Below, in pieces: positions 1-10,642 of a DNA stretch of 64,000 nucleotides. The stretch spans positions 15,894,501 to 15,958,500 of the forward strand of contig OX335651.1 of the NCBI GenBank assembly GCA_946894095.1, read 5' to 3'. The DNA comes from Incurvaria masculella. Taxonomy: Eukaryota > Arthropoda > Insecta > Lepidoptera > Incurvariidae. The stretch's first letter is position 1. Every line of letters begins with the position of its first letter. The translations under genes were made by a program, and so were the position numbers. The notes beneath the pieces are model-generated. The model worked only from the letters and a program-made list of their open reading frames with translations. It searched no databases and was not told the DNA's origin.

Positions 1-129
1 CATTGCTGTAATATCTAGCTATTACTAGAGCCAACATCACTGAAGTAGTGGGTTTTCCAATGAATTAAATAAATGAATTTATGAATATCCAAGAAAAAGA
101 AAACTGTGCTGAACAACACCTCTCAGGGT

Positions 130-330
130 TTAAATGGTTAGCACAACATACGCACCATAGACCTGCTCTTTGTTGATTATAATGCCGGTGTGGTCTCCGC
201 CAGCCACGTGCACTTTGTCTGTGGCCGCAGCGTCGGTAGTCACCGCTCGTCGTTCGATTACCAGCGTGGTTGACGTGGCCGTCTTGCCCTTGGGCGTCAT
301 TATAACTTTCTCCTCAACGATGTCTGCCAT
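130..330 (-). CDS. Unrecognised 5' exon or small ORF
   Basis: An ATG at 330 in good start context (caagATGg), preceded in frame by a stop, opens 66 codons with GC-rich, codon-like sequence unlike the AT-rich surroundings. The product begins MADIVEEKVIMTPKGK and is polar, with no signal peptide or membrane segment. Possible splice donors lie inside it (CAG|GTCTAT, last exon base 163; ATG|GTGCGT, last exon base 156), so it is probably the first coding exon of a gene running off the left edge, although an unspliced short ORF ending at 130 is possible. I do not recognise the family. It lies about 16 kb downstream of the cindr stop, on the same strand. Confidence 0.45.
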   Translation of the reverse strand: MADIVEEKVIMTPKGKTATSTTLVIERRAVTTDAAATDKVHVAGGDHTGIIINKEQVYGAYVVLTI

Positions 331-2606
331 CTTGCTTTAACTTTTAGGTATACCTAGAATGAATAATTATGTTTTACATGAATGAAGGTTAGCTATCGAG
401 GCGATCAAAAAATTCAGTTTGTGAGAGAGGAATTCCGTGATCCACACCTAGGTACATTTATTGTTGTTTCTTAGACACTACGGTCGTCGGAAACCATGTG
501 ACTTGATTACTTTTAGGCTGATACGTCACATGCCTCTATCAGTATTCCACATTCTGGCCTATTCCATATGCATTCAACGCACTCAATTAAGCAAACAGGT
601 TTTTCTGGGAATTTAAAAAGGTATTGGAATAAAAACATGCAACCATTATTTATTATTATTATATATATTATATATTTAGTAAAAGTTGACGAAACAAAAA
701 TGACGCGCAATCTGCAATGGTAACATTCTAAAACTGAGCAAAAATGCTAAAAGATGGCTTCCCTGAAGCACATTTCTGTGATTAGGTACTCATAACTCCT
801 TGCTATGGATTGGAAATTGAAGATTAAAAATAACACGACAATGCAAAAATTTAAAGAAAACTATAGGTTGAAAGTAGTAGAAAACTATAGGAGGTAGAAA
901 AAATATATTTTTGCAGGTCGTCTTATTCTGTGTCATGTGCAAGGAATATAAAGTTATGCAAACTTCTTTAAAAATGTTTGGTGGTGCGACATATAAAATT
1001 ATCGAAGGCTGAGATAAAATTTAAAAAAAAATTGTATAATTTACATATTTACGTTTTGTTTTATCACTGGTTAATTTTCCACATATTCTACGAAGAAGTT
1101 ATAACAATGATTTAATAAAACTAAACCTGGAAAAGTTTCAAGGTTATAAATGCACTGTCACTCTGAATGCTACAGAGGCTAGTAAATTGTATCAACAACG
1201 CACAATGAGTTTGATTCGGTCCTGCAATATCTGTAAATAGATTACAACTCACCCCTCCTAACCTCAGGGCAATATGAATGACTCACGCGATCTGGCGTCT
1301 CGGAAATCGCCCTCGGCACCGCCCGGCACGAAACAAATACAGCACGAACACGAAAAATATTTAGAACCCTATACCTACATTTATTACAAACTTGGCTAAG
1401 TGAAAGTGTTTCTCATATGTTGAGGATACGAGTAGAAACACTCACAAGTTGTGTTACTGTATTTGGCTTTGGTGGAACAATCTAGCTGCAGTGGGCGGCC
1501 TTCACCCAGTTGTTTAGTCGCCGTTCGCGTGCAAGGTCCTTTGACTGTACAAGAAAGGAAAACAAATGGAAATGGAAATCGGAAAACTTGATTTATAATT
1601 TTGCGACCACTTATGTGACTTTTCCATTGACATTGACCACAGACTATTATAGTACACTAGCGTGTACAGACTGGAAAGTGAAAGGGCGAGGGGTATAACG
1701 CTGCTTGAGGGGTGAGGGGCAGACACAGACTAGGCAAAATTCATTTGACATAGGGACCAAGAGGGTTGTTTTTTCCTCCCTATATTGTGACAAGTAGGGA
1801 AAGGCAAGGGCTTTCGCCAGATTTTTCTCCAGGGTTTACCTAGGATATTAAATATATATACGTATACCATCGATTCACTACCAATAATAAGATTCATAGT
1901 GCCTGTTATTTAATTCTCGTTCAAATAAAAAAGCAAATTTGTGATTATTAGACATAACAGGCGATATGAACTATTTGTGTGGAAAAGGCGAAAACAATAA
2001 AAAACGTTTCAGATTTATTAAATTTAATTCAATTGTTATCCCACTACGGATAACATGATATAATGTTGGGAAAATCATATTATTAAGTTTGTTTTTAAAT
2101 CATAATGTTTTTTTATTTATTATTATTATCGCAGAATCAGAAGATAAAAAATAGGAACAAGGTTAGAATTGACACATTTTCAAAACTGATCAATAGAAGC
2201 CCCTGTGAAGCTCAGTACATTTTATCAAATTAATATGGTTTCTTACTGCATGTGGTAAAATAACAGCCACAAAGCCACCTTAACTGGAAAAATAATTCCC
2301 TGTAGAACATGAGACTTTTACCTTACAGTACACATTAAAAAAGATGAAAAAAAAGTAGCGATAAATGAATGTACGAAATTTCACAATTGGCATTGAATAT
2401 CGCAAAGATTATGTTTAATAACTAAAGAAATTGTCAATTGTTACATAGATTAATTGAATAAAGAATAGATTTAAGAAACTGCCTATTAGTTTCAGTATTT
2501 GTTTTCAATGGATCATGCCAATGGATTTAAACAAAGATTCAGATTATTGGTAAAAGGTTAGCTATAAATATGGGTAGCGTGGTACACTCGTAAGCGATGG
2601 TAAGCG
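331..2606. other. AT-rich intergenic DNA, no gene seen
   Basis: No exon-like ORF, RNA gene or clear terminal-repeat element was recognised here. ORFs at 1510-1726 overlap each other on both strands and look like chance. The stretch may hold upstream sequence of the exon at 130-330. Confidence 0.4.
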
Positions 2607-4075
2607 ATTTTTTTTTTATTTTTATGTGAAGCGCGGCATATGGCGTACGCCAGGACCTAAAGGTGCCCGACGACGCCCATGGGTTTTCGAACATTCAGGG
2701 GGGCTGCGAAAACCATGCCGGCCGGCCAGGTGCTTCTTCACACCACGTTTGAAGGACCCCAGGTCGTAATTTGGGGGAAATACCTCGGAAGGGAGTTCAT
2801 TCCATTGTTTACCGACCCTATAGATAAAGGATCTAGACGATCGGTGAGTTCTTATTTTTGGAATGTCGACTGTGAATTTGTGCATTTTCTCCCTGTTCCG
2901 CGTTGACCAAAGGTAGAAAGGGGACGGAGGAACAGCGTTATGCAGCTCCGACGAGCATTCTCCATGGTAAAGACGACCCTACATCCCTTCTGAGTTGAAG
3001 GGTCTCCAAATTTAGGGATACCTCGGGGTCGTCAACAAGACGCACGGCCCGACGCTGTATCGAGTCCAGGGAGCCAAGCAGGTCCTTAGCTGAGCCGTCC
3101 ACAAGTGCGAACAGTACTCCACGCAAGACCTTATCTGCGCCTTGTAAAGAAGCAGTTTTTGGTCAGGCGTGAAGTACTGACGCACCCTGTTGAGGACTCC
3201 CAGCTTTTTTGAGGCGAGCTTGGCTTTATCCTCGATATGGCGTCCGAAATTAAGGTCATGCGTCAGGTCAACACCAAGGATCCCTATGTGGCCGTCGATA
3301 TGTAGAGTTGCTCCCTGGAAGGTCGGAGCCGCACTGAACGGAGCTCGCTTCGCACTGAACACGCACGCCTGCGTCTTGCTCGCGTTAAACTCGACGAGGT
3401 TCTGGAGACCCCACCCGGAAACTTTTTCCAGGGTCTCTTCGAGTCTAGCAACGAGGCGCCGTCTATCGTCATCCAATTCAGCCCGGCTTGCGGTCTGGTG
3501 ACTGGTGTACCTGGCTAGCACCGTGCTGTCATCTGCGTAGCAATCAATGTCGCCCAAATTGAGCAGGTCATTGATGTGCAGCAGAAAAAGGGTTGGGGAC
3601 AACACAGAGCCCTGCGGCACGCCGGCATTCACAGACATGGCTTTGGAGCAGCAACCGTCAACCAAGACTTTTATGCTGCGGCCATGCAGGAAGTCGGCGA
3701 TCCAGTCACACAGCTCGGGTGGAAGGCCATAAGAGGGCAGCTTGGAAAGCAGTGCCTTATGCCAGACCCGGTCAAATGCTTTAGCGATATCCAGGCCGAT
3801 AGCCATACCTTCGCCATGATTTTCGAGCGCATCGCCCATCTCATGTGAGACGTATACTAGGAGATCCCCAGCAGATCGATTCGGACGGAAGCCGTATTGA
3901 TGATCGCTGAGAAGTTCATTGCTCTCTAGATACTTCATCAACTGAGAGTTAATGATGCGCTCCATCACTTTGCAGAGAAGAGAGGTGATGGCTATGGGTC
4001 GGTAGTTGGCCGGGTCCGATTGATCACCCTTTTTAGGCACGGGCTGAACGTTGGCCGATTTCCGTTGGTTACAAA
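2607..4075 (-). mobile_element. 5'-truncated jockey-type LINE (partial RT plus 3' end)
   Basis: The minus strand encodes the C-terminal part of a non-LTR reverse transcriptase. It starts abruptly near 4075 with the conserved ANVQPVPKKGD and NYRPIA segment. It continues through the RT core (GLDIAKAFDRVWH, GVPQGSVLSP, CYADDS, where YADD is the catalytic loop) to the thumb. After a frameshift near 3010-3130 the usual C-terminus follows (WNELPSEVFP, LGSFKRGVKKHL at 2622-2885). A short A-rich tail on the element strand lies at about 2607-2625. The 5' half (endonuclease and ORF1) is missing, as is usual for target-primed insertions. It abuts the P-like transposase ORF at about 4080. It is inactive because of truncation and frameshift. 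Confidence 0.9.
3012..4040 (-). pseudogene. LINE reverse transcriptase fragment
   Basis: This is the longest open part of the truncated LINE: 342 codons covering RT motifs 1-7 with YADD intact. The C-terminal about 30 residues are out of register with family sequence, and reading resumes in another frame at 2938-3126 and 2622-2885, so the copy has lost coding continuity. No start of its own exists; the first Met is internal to the RT. Confidence 0.85.
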
Positions 4076-4083
4076 TTAAACTT

Positions 4084-5228
4084 CTACTTCGGAGCTCGGC
4101 CCTTAAATCTTTTCTTAAACTTTTCCAACGCCATTTTTTGAATATGAGGGAGGGGATCCTTCAATCTTTCGATATCTGTGCCTTTCAGTATTCTATTGAT
4201 GCTGCGTGTCCAATTGTGAATTTGAATTCTGAGTGTTAAAATAATAAAATCCTTCATAATTTTCTCCCTATGCACACCGCAGCTGAACCAGTCGAAGTTG
4301 TATTCAGACAGATATATATTTTTGATTTTTTGTGAAAGTCTTTCTTCATGAGCACGAGTATTTAGAAATGCATTGCAAGTTTCTATTAAGGAAGCAAAAT
4401 GTCTTACAATGTGAGTATTAGGATAAGAAAGGCGTTTTGATTTATAATATGGTCTTTCCCTGTGGGAAATCCAATCATGGACCTTCAGCGGCTCTTTTGC
4501 CAACAAATTTTCTCGACATACTTTACAGGAATGTTTTTTTAATATTTTCCTAGTGACATAACCTGCAGTAAATGATTTTGCATTCGTCCTTATATTTTCT
4601 TTTATCACATTCATTTTCAGAGGCGCATTTGAAGGTGGTTTTTCAGAGAAATCGGTATCTCTGTGCATTGCTGTGACATTAACGGCTTCAGTGGATACAT
4701 CGGATTGCTTTTTAAAAAATGCTTCTAGATTCAAAGATTTGGTACCGTCTTCCTCGCAGTTAAAATTTTCTGAATGCCCAGTCAAAACATTTGAAATAAA
4801 TAAGGCTTTAAATGATTGGGAGAAGATGCTGCAGCTTGGATTTACATTTCTGTAATTGTAAGCTCTTATTTGTCCAAAAAAGTTCTCTACTGGGTCTTGG
4901 TTGAAATTGCGAGCATAAAAACGATCAATACCCTTACTTTTAAAAAAAATCCAAAGCTTTTGAAAACTCCTGATGGTAATTTTCCAATTTTGGAGTGATG
5001 GCACTGAACAAGGAGTATTATTTCGTAAAAACTTAGTATTACTTAATATATTTAAAGCTTCCGTCCAGAAGTCGTGATGGCCGCTGCCCTCCTTAACGGC
5101 ACATCTCAGTGGCTTTGCCCTATCGAACGAGCTACCATTGACACTGTCGAACAGCTTGTCAAAAAAGATGACAGCATCTGCCGTAGCCGTCATGGTGGTG
5201 CTTATAGGTTGACTCGATATATGTTGTG
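4084..5228 (-). CDS. P-like transposase C-terminal exon
   Basis: This exon opens after TTGTTCCAG at 5229 and has 381 codons without a stop. It contains FFDKLFDSVNGSSF, QNWKITIRSFQKLWIFFKSKGI, NQDPVENFFGQIRAY and the Cys-rich YVTRKILKKHSCKVC stretch, which are hallmarks of THAP9 and P-element C-termini (the NxDxxENFFxxIR block is especially diagnostic). It stops at 4084, a few bases from the LINE 5' end, so the natural C-terminus may have been cut off and replaced by a chance stop. Coding potential over 1.1 kb without interruption suggests fairly recent activity or selection. Confidence 0.8.
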
Positions 5229-5849
5229 CTGGAACAAAAAGTGCAACCTTGAATATGACAAATAAAATATAAAAAAGTAATTTTCGTCACATTCATGCAA
5301 AAGTTACGAATCTGAAAATACATTGAAGGAGAGCAAAAAAACATTTTAAATTTATCTTTTGAAATAGGTCTTGACTCTTAGTTTCTCATTGACGAATGAG
5401 TAAGCTTTGTACCCGTTAAAGCTACAGATTTGTTGATTTGCCACGGTACGTGAAAGACAATATAAAGTGTTTTAAAAAAATGAACCAATTTTGCGAAAAT
5501 TACAGATTCTCAACTTCTGCATGGACGTGACGATGTAATCAAGTCAATGTACCAAAGACCGCACTAATATCTCACATTTTGAAGAGAGAGAATTTGTGAG
5601 TTTCCTTTCACTCCAAGGCCAAGGCCAAGCGGGAACCATGTAGTAGGCCAGCTTATGCCTACCCAGGGAAAAATAAGAAAAAAAAATCGGAGTCATTTTC
5701 TTTTTATGACATGAGCATTTTTTGAGAAACGGTGAAAACTTACATCTCGTACAACATTATCAGGTACTACGACTACAAATTTGCAAATATTACAACACGT
5801 TACAACAAACAATAATACCTTACTCAGTGAAAATTGCCTGCCAAGGGAG

Positions 5850-6140
5850 TCTTCGTTCATGGTTCGGATTCCACGTTAAACAATAAGTCCCCTTCTTATG
5901 TGGAAGGGTTAATCACGCCCGGGTTGGTATAGCTCGCGCCAAACATCTAGTGAGCTCTGAAGTTGATGCGCAGCCTATTGCGCAGATGCAAATGGATACC
6001 TGTTTTCGGCTAATGCGACGCGAGCGCTGCAACTTCAGAGCTTACAAGATGTTTGGCGCGACCTGTACCATCGCATTGGATTAACGATCGGTCGAAGTGG
6101 CAATGAATATTGTCCGTGTATTCCATCCAGTTCAATTTAG
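5850..6140 (+). repeat. SINE body copy split by a MITE
   Basis: The SINE body (ggttcggattccacgttaaa ... cgcccgggttggta, then taccatcgcattggat ... gtccgtgtattccatccag) is interrupted between its two ggta/tacc halves by the foldback at 5940-6065. The head and poly-A tail are missing. Confidence 0.75.
5940..6065. repeat. Small foldback MITE, probable TA target duplication
   Basis: About 35-bp imperfect terminal inverted repeats (cgcgccaaacatct...agctctgaagttg against the reverse complement at 6028-6063) bound a roughly 125-bp element inserted in a SINE at a TA dinucleotide. That fits a Tc1/mariner-type MITE. Confidence 0.7.
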
Positions 6141-6175
6141 CAGAAGTGTCTTGTTCCACCTGAGCCTGAGCGTGC

Positions 6176-6380
6176 TAGCACATGAGTAAAGAAACAGTAC
6201 AGAGGCAAAGCTTCACTGCGCATGGATGTGTTTCCACTGGTAGCGCCACGTACGTGGGGAGCGGCCAGTATGACCAGTGGAAACAAATGCATGCGCCGTT
6301 TGCTTGTAGTAGTGTAATCATTTTGCGCTGTTGTATGAAGCTTTGCCTCTGTACCGTTTCTTTACTCATGTGGTGCTAGC
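6176..6380. repeat. Hairpin MITE with about 40-bp terminal repeats
   Basis: tagcacatgagtaaagaaac at 6176 recurs inverted at 6360-6380, and an inner pair (ggatgtgtttccactgg against ccagtggaaacaaatgc) makes the element almost one continuous hairpin. Both strands give similar short chance ORFs because of the symmetry. Confidence 0.8.
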
Positions 6381-6614
6381 GAGAGCGCGTAGCAAGCGAT
6401 AGAGAGGCACGATCGGCCCAAGCAATGGCTTGTGACATATCTATCTCTCTTCTCGCGTGACGTCAGAGTTAGCAGTTCGAATAGTTCTGCTGCCTTATCA
6501 CGTAAAACTATCGTCCGTAAACCGACTTTACAGACAACCAATTATTTTTGTTTGTTTGTAAAGGCCAAGGTGAGGCCATGCAAACAAATTTTGAGAATGT
6601 AAATATGTACTTAC

Positions 6615-6732
6615 AAAATTGTCCAGTGTATTTTAGCATTGCCGCTACTTTTTCACTTAAAACTTTAGTGCAATTTCGGACTTTCATTTTTTTTATTTTT
6701 TCGGGAAGAATAGTGCAGGCAAAGTTTTCCAT
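6615..6732 (-). pseudogene. P-like transposase core segment
   Basis: The frame reads ENFACTILPEKIKKMKVRNC and continues TKVLSEKVAAMLKYTGQF. This resembles the KMKV...QVFSHSVA block found before the C-terminal domain of P-type transposases. It ends at a good donor (TTTT|GTAAGT) in phase 1, which joins in phase to the exon beginning at 5228. In-frame stops lie upstream of 6732, so the coding link to earlier exons is broken. Confidence 0.55.
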
Positions 6733-6808
6733 TCCGTGGGTGGCAATGGCGCATCAGGCATGAAAACGTTATCTGAAATTAATATAGAATTACGCTTTCA
6801 ACATATTT

Positions 6809-7046
6809 TCACTGAATGATACAATACTTTACAAGAAAAAAAATGCTGCAAATACTTTTATAGGTTCTAAACGGTGTAAACAAATAATAATTTGGTGTAC
6901 CACGAATTCCAGCTACGACACGCAGAGGATGATTTCGTGCTTTAGTAGCCGTGCGCGCAGCTAAATTTTCCTCTTCAATGGGCGGCAATGGCGCACCAGG
7001 TGGGACAATGTTCTGTTCAATGTCAATGTTCAAAGTCTGAAAATAA
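6809..7046 (-). pseudogene. Exon-like fragment within the P-like region
   Basis: After a TTTTCAG acceptor the minus strand reads NIVPPGAPLPPIEEENLAAR, continuing ARNHPLRVVAGIRGTPNYY. A diverged second version of its start (PDAPLPPTEWKTLPA) lies at 6730-6772, also after TTTCAG. I do not recognise it with certainty; it could be transposase sequence from this or another DNA transposon. The duplication suggests a local rearrangement. Confidence 0.35.
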
Positions 7047-7274
7047 ATGATTATTTTAAGACTTTTATGCTTTCATCATATTAACACTAGCCATTAATAT
7101 ATCATCATACAAGGGTTTTGATAATCGGAACCTAAACTCATCCAAACACCTCTATAATCCGAACATCCCCCTGACCCTGCACCGCCACATTTCTCATTCC
7201 TTTGTAATGCTGCAACCGTTAACGGGGCTCGCGCAGTACGGTGTCACCCCACTTGTCAAAGCGCGATATTGGAA

Positions 7275-8220
7275 TTCTTCAAAACATGTATATAAGGTGA
7301 GTTTAAAATAATCTACAAGCCTTATAGGGTTGATTCAGTATCTGATATAGAACAACTTTTGCTAAGAATGGAGGTATGTAATTTTTTTTGTTCCATTTTA
7401 ATTTTTGAGAAATTTAAACAGTATGTTCTTCCCAGTATTTTAAACAACTTTTGCGAATAAACTATGCACTTATCTGTAATGGTTTCTAAGAAAAATAATT
7501 TATTAAAGTGCACTAACTCTTCAACTACCTACATAATTAAAAATATAGGTCAACCACGGGGCATTGACCGGACCGTGACCTACTGACACAAGACAATTCT
7601 CCGCCGCCGCGCGCCGCGTGCGCAGACAGAAGCCTCGCCACCCCATCTCCCCCGCCGCCGCCGCCGCCCCTCTCACTGAAGGACGTTTGTTTTCGTTTTG
7701 AAAGCAATTAGTATGTCAAGGTCCATGACCCGCATCGGACCTGAGTATCACACGTGAGTGAATTTAAGTGAAGCGAGTGCCGATCGGGCGAAAAATGACA
7801 TGCATGCTTGTGTACATACCTACATTACAGCCGCGCCGACCAAATCCATAGCCCGGCGCGGCGTACGTCAGCGTGGGAAGGAGGCAAAACTATTCGGGTA
7901 GGTAAAATAGACTCTGCCGCCGCGCGCCGCCTCCGCGCCGCCGGCCGGCGCGGTGCGGAACCTATTTTTCAAATAGGCAGTTTGAAGAGTTAGTTCACTT
8001 TAATAATTTATTTTCTTGGAAACCATTACCGATAGGTACATAGTTTCTTCGCAAAAGTTGTTTAAAATACTGGGAAGAACATACTGTTTAAATTTCTCAA
8101 AAATTAAAATGGAACAAAAAAAATTACATACCTCCATTCTTAGCAAAAGTTGTTCTATATCAGATACTGAATCAACCCTATAAGGCTTGTAGATTATTTT
8201 AAACTCACCTTATATAAGGT
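7275..8220. repeat. Large foldback with about 235-bp arms and GC-rich spacer
   Basis: The arm at about 7285-7525 and the arm at about 7985-8218 are near-perfect inverted copies (for example gttgattcagtatctgatat on the plus strand at 7329 and on the minus strand near 8175). They differ by scattered substitutions. The roughly 460-bp spacer is very CpG-rich, with runs of ccg and gcc. The right arm contains transposase exon 3 and the left arm its inverted duplicate. Confidence 0.85.
8132..8166 (-). CDS. P-like transposase exon 3 (short leucine-rich)
   Basis: A 35-nt candidate exon lies between GATTCAG and a GTATGT donor and reads SDIEQLLLRME in phase with exon 2, as expected for the start of the coiled coil that follows THAP in P-type transposases. 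An inverted, essentially identical copy lies at 7340-7374 on the plus strand within the opposite arm of a large foldback. Confidence 0.5.
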
Positions 8221-8284
8221 TTTTATAAATAAAATTTTTTATCCAAAATGCCTTTCAAAATATCTACAATATCTGGGTACATAC

Positions 8285-8383
8285 CTAAACCAGTGCCAGA
8301 AGTTGAAGGTTCTAATCTTGGATCAAAATTATATATGTGATCACGAAGGTGGAGTGGCACGCCTTGAGTGTGATAACTTCTCC
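8285..8383 (-). CDS. P-like transposase exon 2 (linker)
   Basis: The acceptor TTTCAG|GGAG and donor TTAG|GTATGT bound 99 nt that join in phase to the THAP exon, giving RSYHTQGVPLHLRDHIYNFD and then a Ser/Thr/Gly stretch. Support comes only from splice signals and open frame, plus its place between THAP and coiled-coil exons. Confidence 0.6.
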
Positions 8384-8639
8384 CTGAAATACAAAATCGG
8401 ATAAAATAAAATATACTTTTTAGTATGAACATTAAAAAAGCAGAAAATGGACTAAAGACATGACATGCAACCGCGTTGCCGAAATGTTTGTATCTATTCC
8501 ATATGATGCATATGAATGAATCATGGCCTCCGGTCGTGACTCTCATTTATTTAAACTGTCAGTATGTAGTCTTTATCGATACACAATCAGTGAAAAATAA
8601 ATTTAAAAGTAACTTAAAAAATGGCCTTGCCCACACATG

Positions 8640-8940
8640 TATCGCTAGTTTGGGTGAGACAGCACTAAACCAGGATCGAGTTGAAAGTGATTTCAATTTC
8701 GGTGATCGCCCTGCCGGTCAAACCGAGGTTCGAATCCCTTGCATACCAGCAGGTCACTTTCCTGTCTTATTATTAAATCTTTTAATTTTTTAAAATTAAA
8801 AGGATTTTGTATTACGATACCCATTGTTCAACACAATCATGGTATGGGAGGCTCCTGATGAGACTAGTTCCTTCGAGAATGCAATACCATGGGCTAGCAT
8901 CATGCCATTCCCATCCATCCATGTTCAGTGCTATAATAGT
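8640..8940 (+). repeat. Degraded tRNA-headed SINE
   Basis: An exact B-box-like ggttcgaatccc at 8729-8740 sits in a possible T-arm stem and is followed about 100 bp later by the SINE 3' end (ccttcgagaatgcaatacc, then ggctagcatcat and catccatgttcag). It is an old copy. A free tRNA gene is unlikely because no acceptor stem closes. Confidence 0.55.
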
Positions 8941-9022
8941 GCAATTTTTGTCTACCGAGAATATTTTTTGATTCCCAGCACCTGATAAATTGTAAGTGTG
9001 AAGAATTTGAGATCTTACTTAC

Positions 9023-9329
9023 CCATTACATTTTGTATGCCACTTTCAATTTCTTGCTCCGAAAACAAAGTAGGATAGGCGTCAGGGGTTAAGATTGTTT
9101 GAGCTCCCTGCGCTCCTTGGCGTGAACTCTGTCGTATGTACTTGGCCTCGAAATGTTTGACACAAACTCTTCGTTTAGTTTTGAGCACGGACAACTGCAG
9201 CTCATTCAAAGCAGGCTCACTCAGAGTCCGTAACCAAAGTCGTTTTCTTTTATCACTTCTTGGAAAACAAAAAAGATGCACATCGGGTTTTACGCTGTTG
9301 CAACCAGAAACGCAACATTTGTTTTCCAT
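9023..9329 (-). CDS. THAP zinc-finger exon of P-like transposase
   Basis: The ATG at 9329 opens a THAP domain: two N-terminal cysteines (NKCCVSGC), a tryptophan (RLWLRTL), the CVKHFE Cys-x2-His pair and the closing motif LTPDAYPTLF, comparable to AVPTLF in other THAP proteins. The exon ends at a consensus donor (ATGG|GTAAGT) in phase 1. All C2CH ligands are present, so the DNA-binding exon itself is intact although the rest of the transposase is decayed. A domesticated THAP gene is a possible alternative. Confidence 0.85.
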
Positions 9330-9837
9330 GTTTACGAAATCGCAGTGTGCAGATGCAGTAACGGCTTCGGAACGATATTAATTTTGATTTCATGGAGGAG
9401 GACGCGTCACTCAACTCAACACAACAACAAAACCAATATGGCCACGCAACCGCGAGCGAACACGGAGCGAACACTCCGCGCCAGCCGCCCCGCAGCAGAT
9501 TGTTCGGTCGTCTACGCTCGGCGTCGGTTTCACGACAGAGAAGCTGACTTGCCTCCTCTGTCACACCGAAGTGGTCCCTTTTGACACCTGTCAAATCAAG
9601 CGTTATTGATTGCCACTACGCAGATTCTATGGGCAGACATTGACCGATTTGTCAACGTCAACGTGACATTTTTGTGTATTTTTTCTCAAGGAAAGGCAAA
9701 AGCTTGCGCCACGATACAACAATCTGTTTTTCACTCTGAATACTTATTTCTAGAATTATGTTTTACATGTGCTGTTTGTTGGTATAGATCAACTTTTTTT
9801 ATGTTGACCGCAGCCATCGATATAATCTATGACCGCA

Positions 9838-10030
9838 CCATATGTGCACGCCAGGACCTAACAAAATAGGCGCCCGACGACGCCCATGGGCTTTCGGACT
9901 TTCGCAGGGGCTGCGAAAACCATGCCGGCCGGCCAGGTGCATGTTCACGCCATGCTCAAAGAAAAAAAATCGGCAGGGAGGGAATTGATTTCATAGTTTA
10001 CAGACATCGATATTTTACAGACCATCGATA
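9838..10030 (-). repeat. 3'-end fragment of the jockey-type LINE
   Basis: gcccgacgacgcccatgggc, tgcgaaaaccatgccggccg and neighbouring sequence match the 3' part of the LINE at 2634-2760 in the same orientation. Strongly 5'-truncated and diverged. Confidence 0.8.
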
Positions 10031-10458
10031 TACGTCTTTGTTACAGACCTTATAGATAAAAGAGGTTCGGGCATCGATATAATGCTTTTGAATGTCGATG
10101 ACTAGAGGGGAAAACGAGTTGAAACACTTGTATGATGTTTGACTCTGATGGCGCTTCTAGTTGTTTTTTTAGTTCAATGTAGAGGTCCTAGAAATTATAG
10201 TCAGTGTTTATTGGATACGTTGTAAAATAGCATTCAATCTGATTTATCCCCTAACATTTCAAAGAGGCACAAATCATTGAATCGATGATTATTAAAAGGT
10301 ACCAATGTTACAAAAAGTAGTTTTCGAGAAAACAGTCCAAAACCGTTTCCTTGTAATGTGTGAAGTTTAACGGTACCATTTAATAATCAGCGATTCAATT
10401 CCATTGAAAAGGCCATACGATCCAAATGGGAAAGTACAGACCTTCATTGTTGTTCAAC

Positions 10459-10642
10459 TTGCTCAAAATTCGATTAAAGGCCGAGTGCACGAAAGGACAA
10501 AAAATCAAAATCAACGTCAAAGTATGATCAAACAGGTCACTTTGTGTGGACAGTATGGAAGGAACTCTATGCGGATCACTAAAAGTGACGTGTTTGAACA
10601 TTGATTAACTCGGCCGTCTCGTCGTGCAACCGGGGCTAAGTC
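10459..10642. repeat. MITE copy A (gccgagtgcacgaaag family)
   Basis: The segment from ccgagtgcacgaaag to gtgcaaccggggct, which contains actaaaagtgacgtgtttga, recurs at 56666-56830. The ends form imperfect inverted repeats (ccgagtgcacgaa against the reverse complement of ttcgtgcaatcgg in the second copy). No ORF is conserved between the copies. Confidence 0.75.

Larger units (their letters stand above)
4084..9329 (-). pseudogene. Degenerate P-element-like (THAP) transposase gene
   Basis: Five phase-compatible or recognisable pieces on the minus strand make a P-type transposase: a THAP DNA-binding exon (9023-9329), two small linker exons (8285-8383 and 8132-8166), a segment with KIKKMKVRNCTKVLSEKVAA (about 6615-6732) and a long C-terminal exon (4084-5228). 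P-family transposases use GTP and an RNase H-like core to cut and paste DNA. Most of the catalytic core expected between residues about 150 and 450 was not found, and the 6.6-kb segment is out of frame with its nearest acceptor. The 3' end stops at the junction with a LINE. The locus therefore looks dead. It also contains a foldback that duplicates its third exon. Confidence 0.75.

Noticed and set aside
6175..6379. Overlapping ORFs on both strands with similar peptides
   Set aside because: Consequence of the near-palindromic MITE.
8690..8755. Possible tRNA gene (exact B box ggttcgaatccc)
   Set aside because: No closing acceptor stem or convincing anticodon arm, and the SINE 3' end follows; treated as a SINE head.
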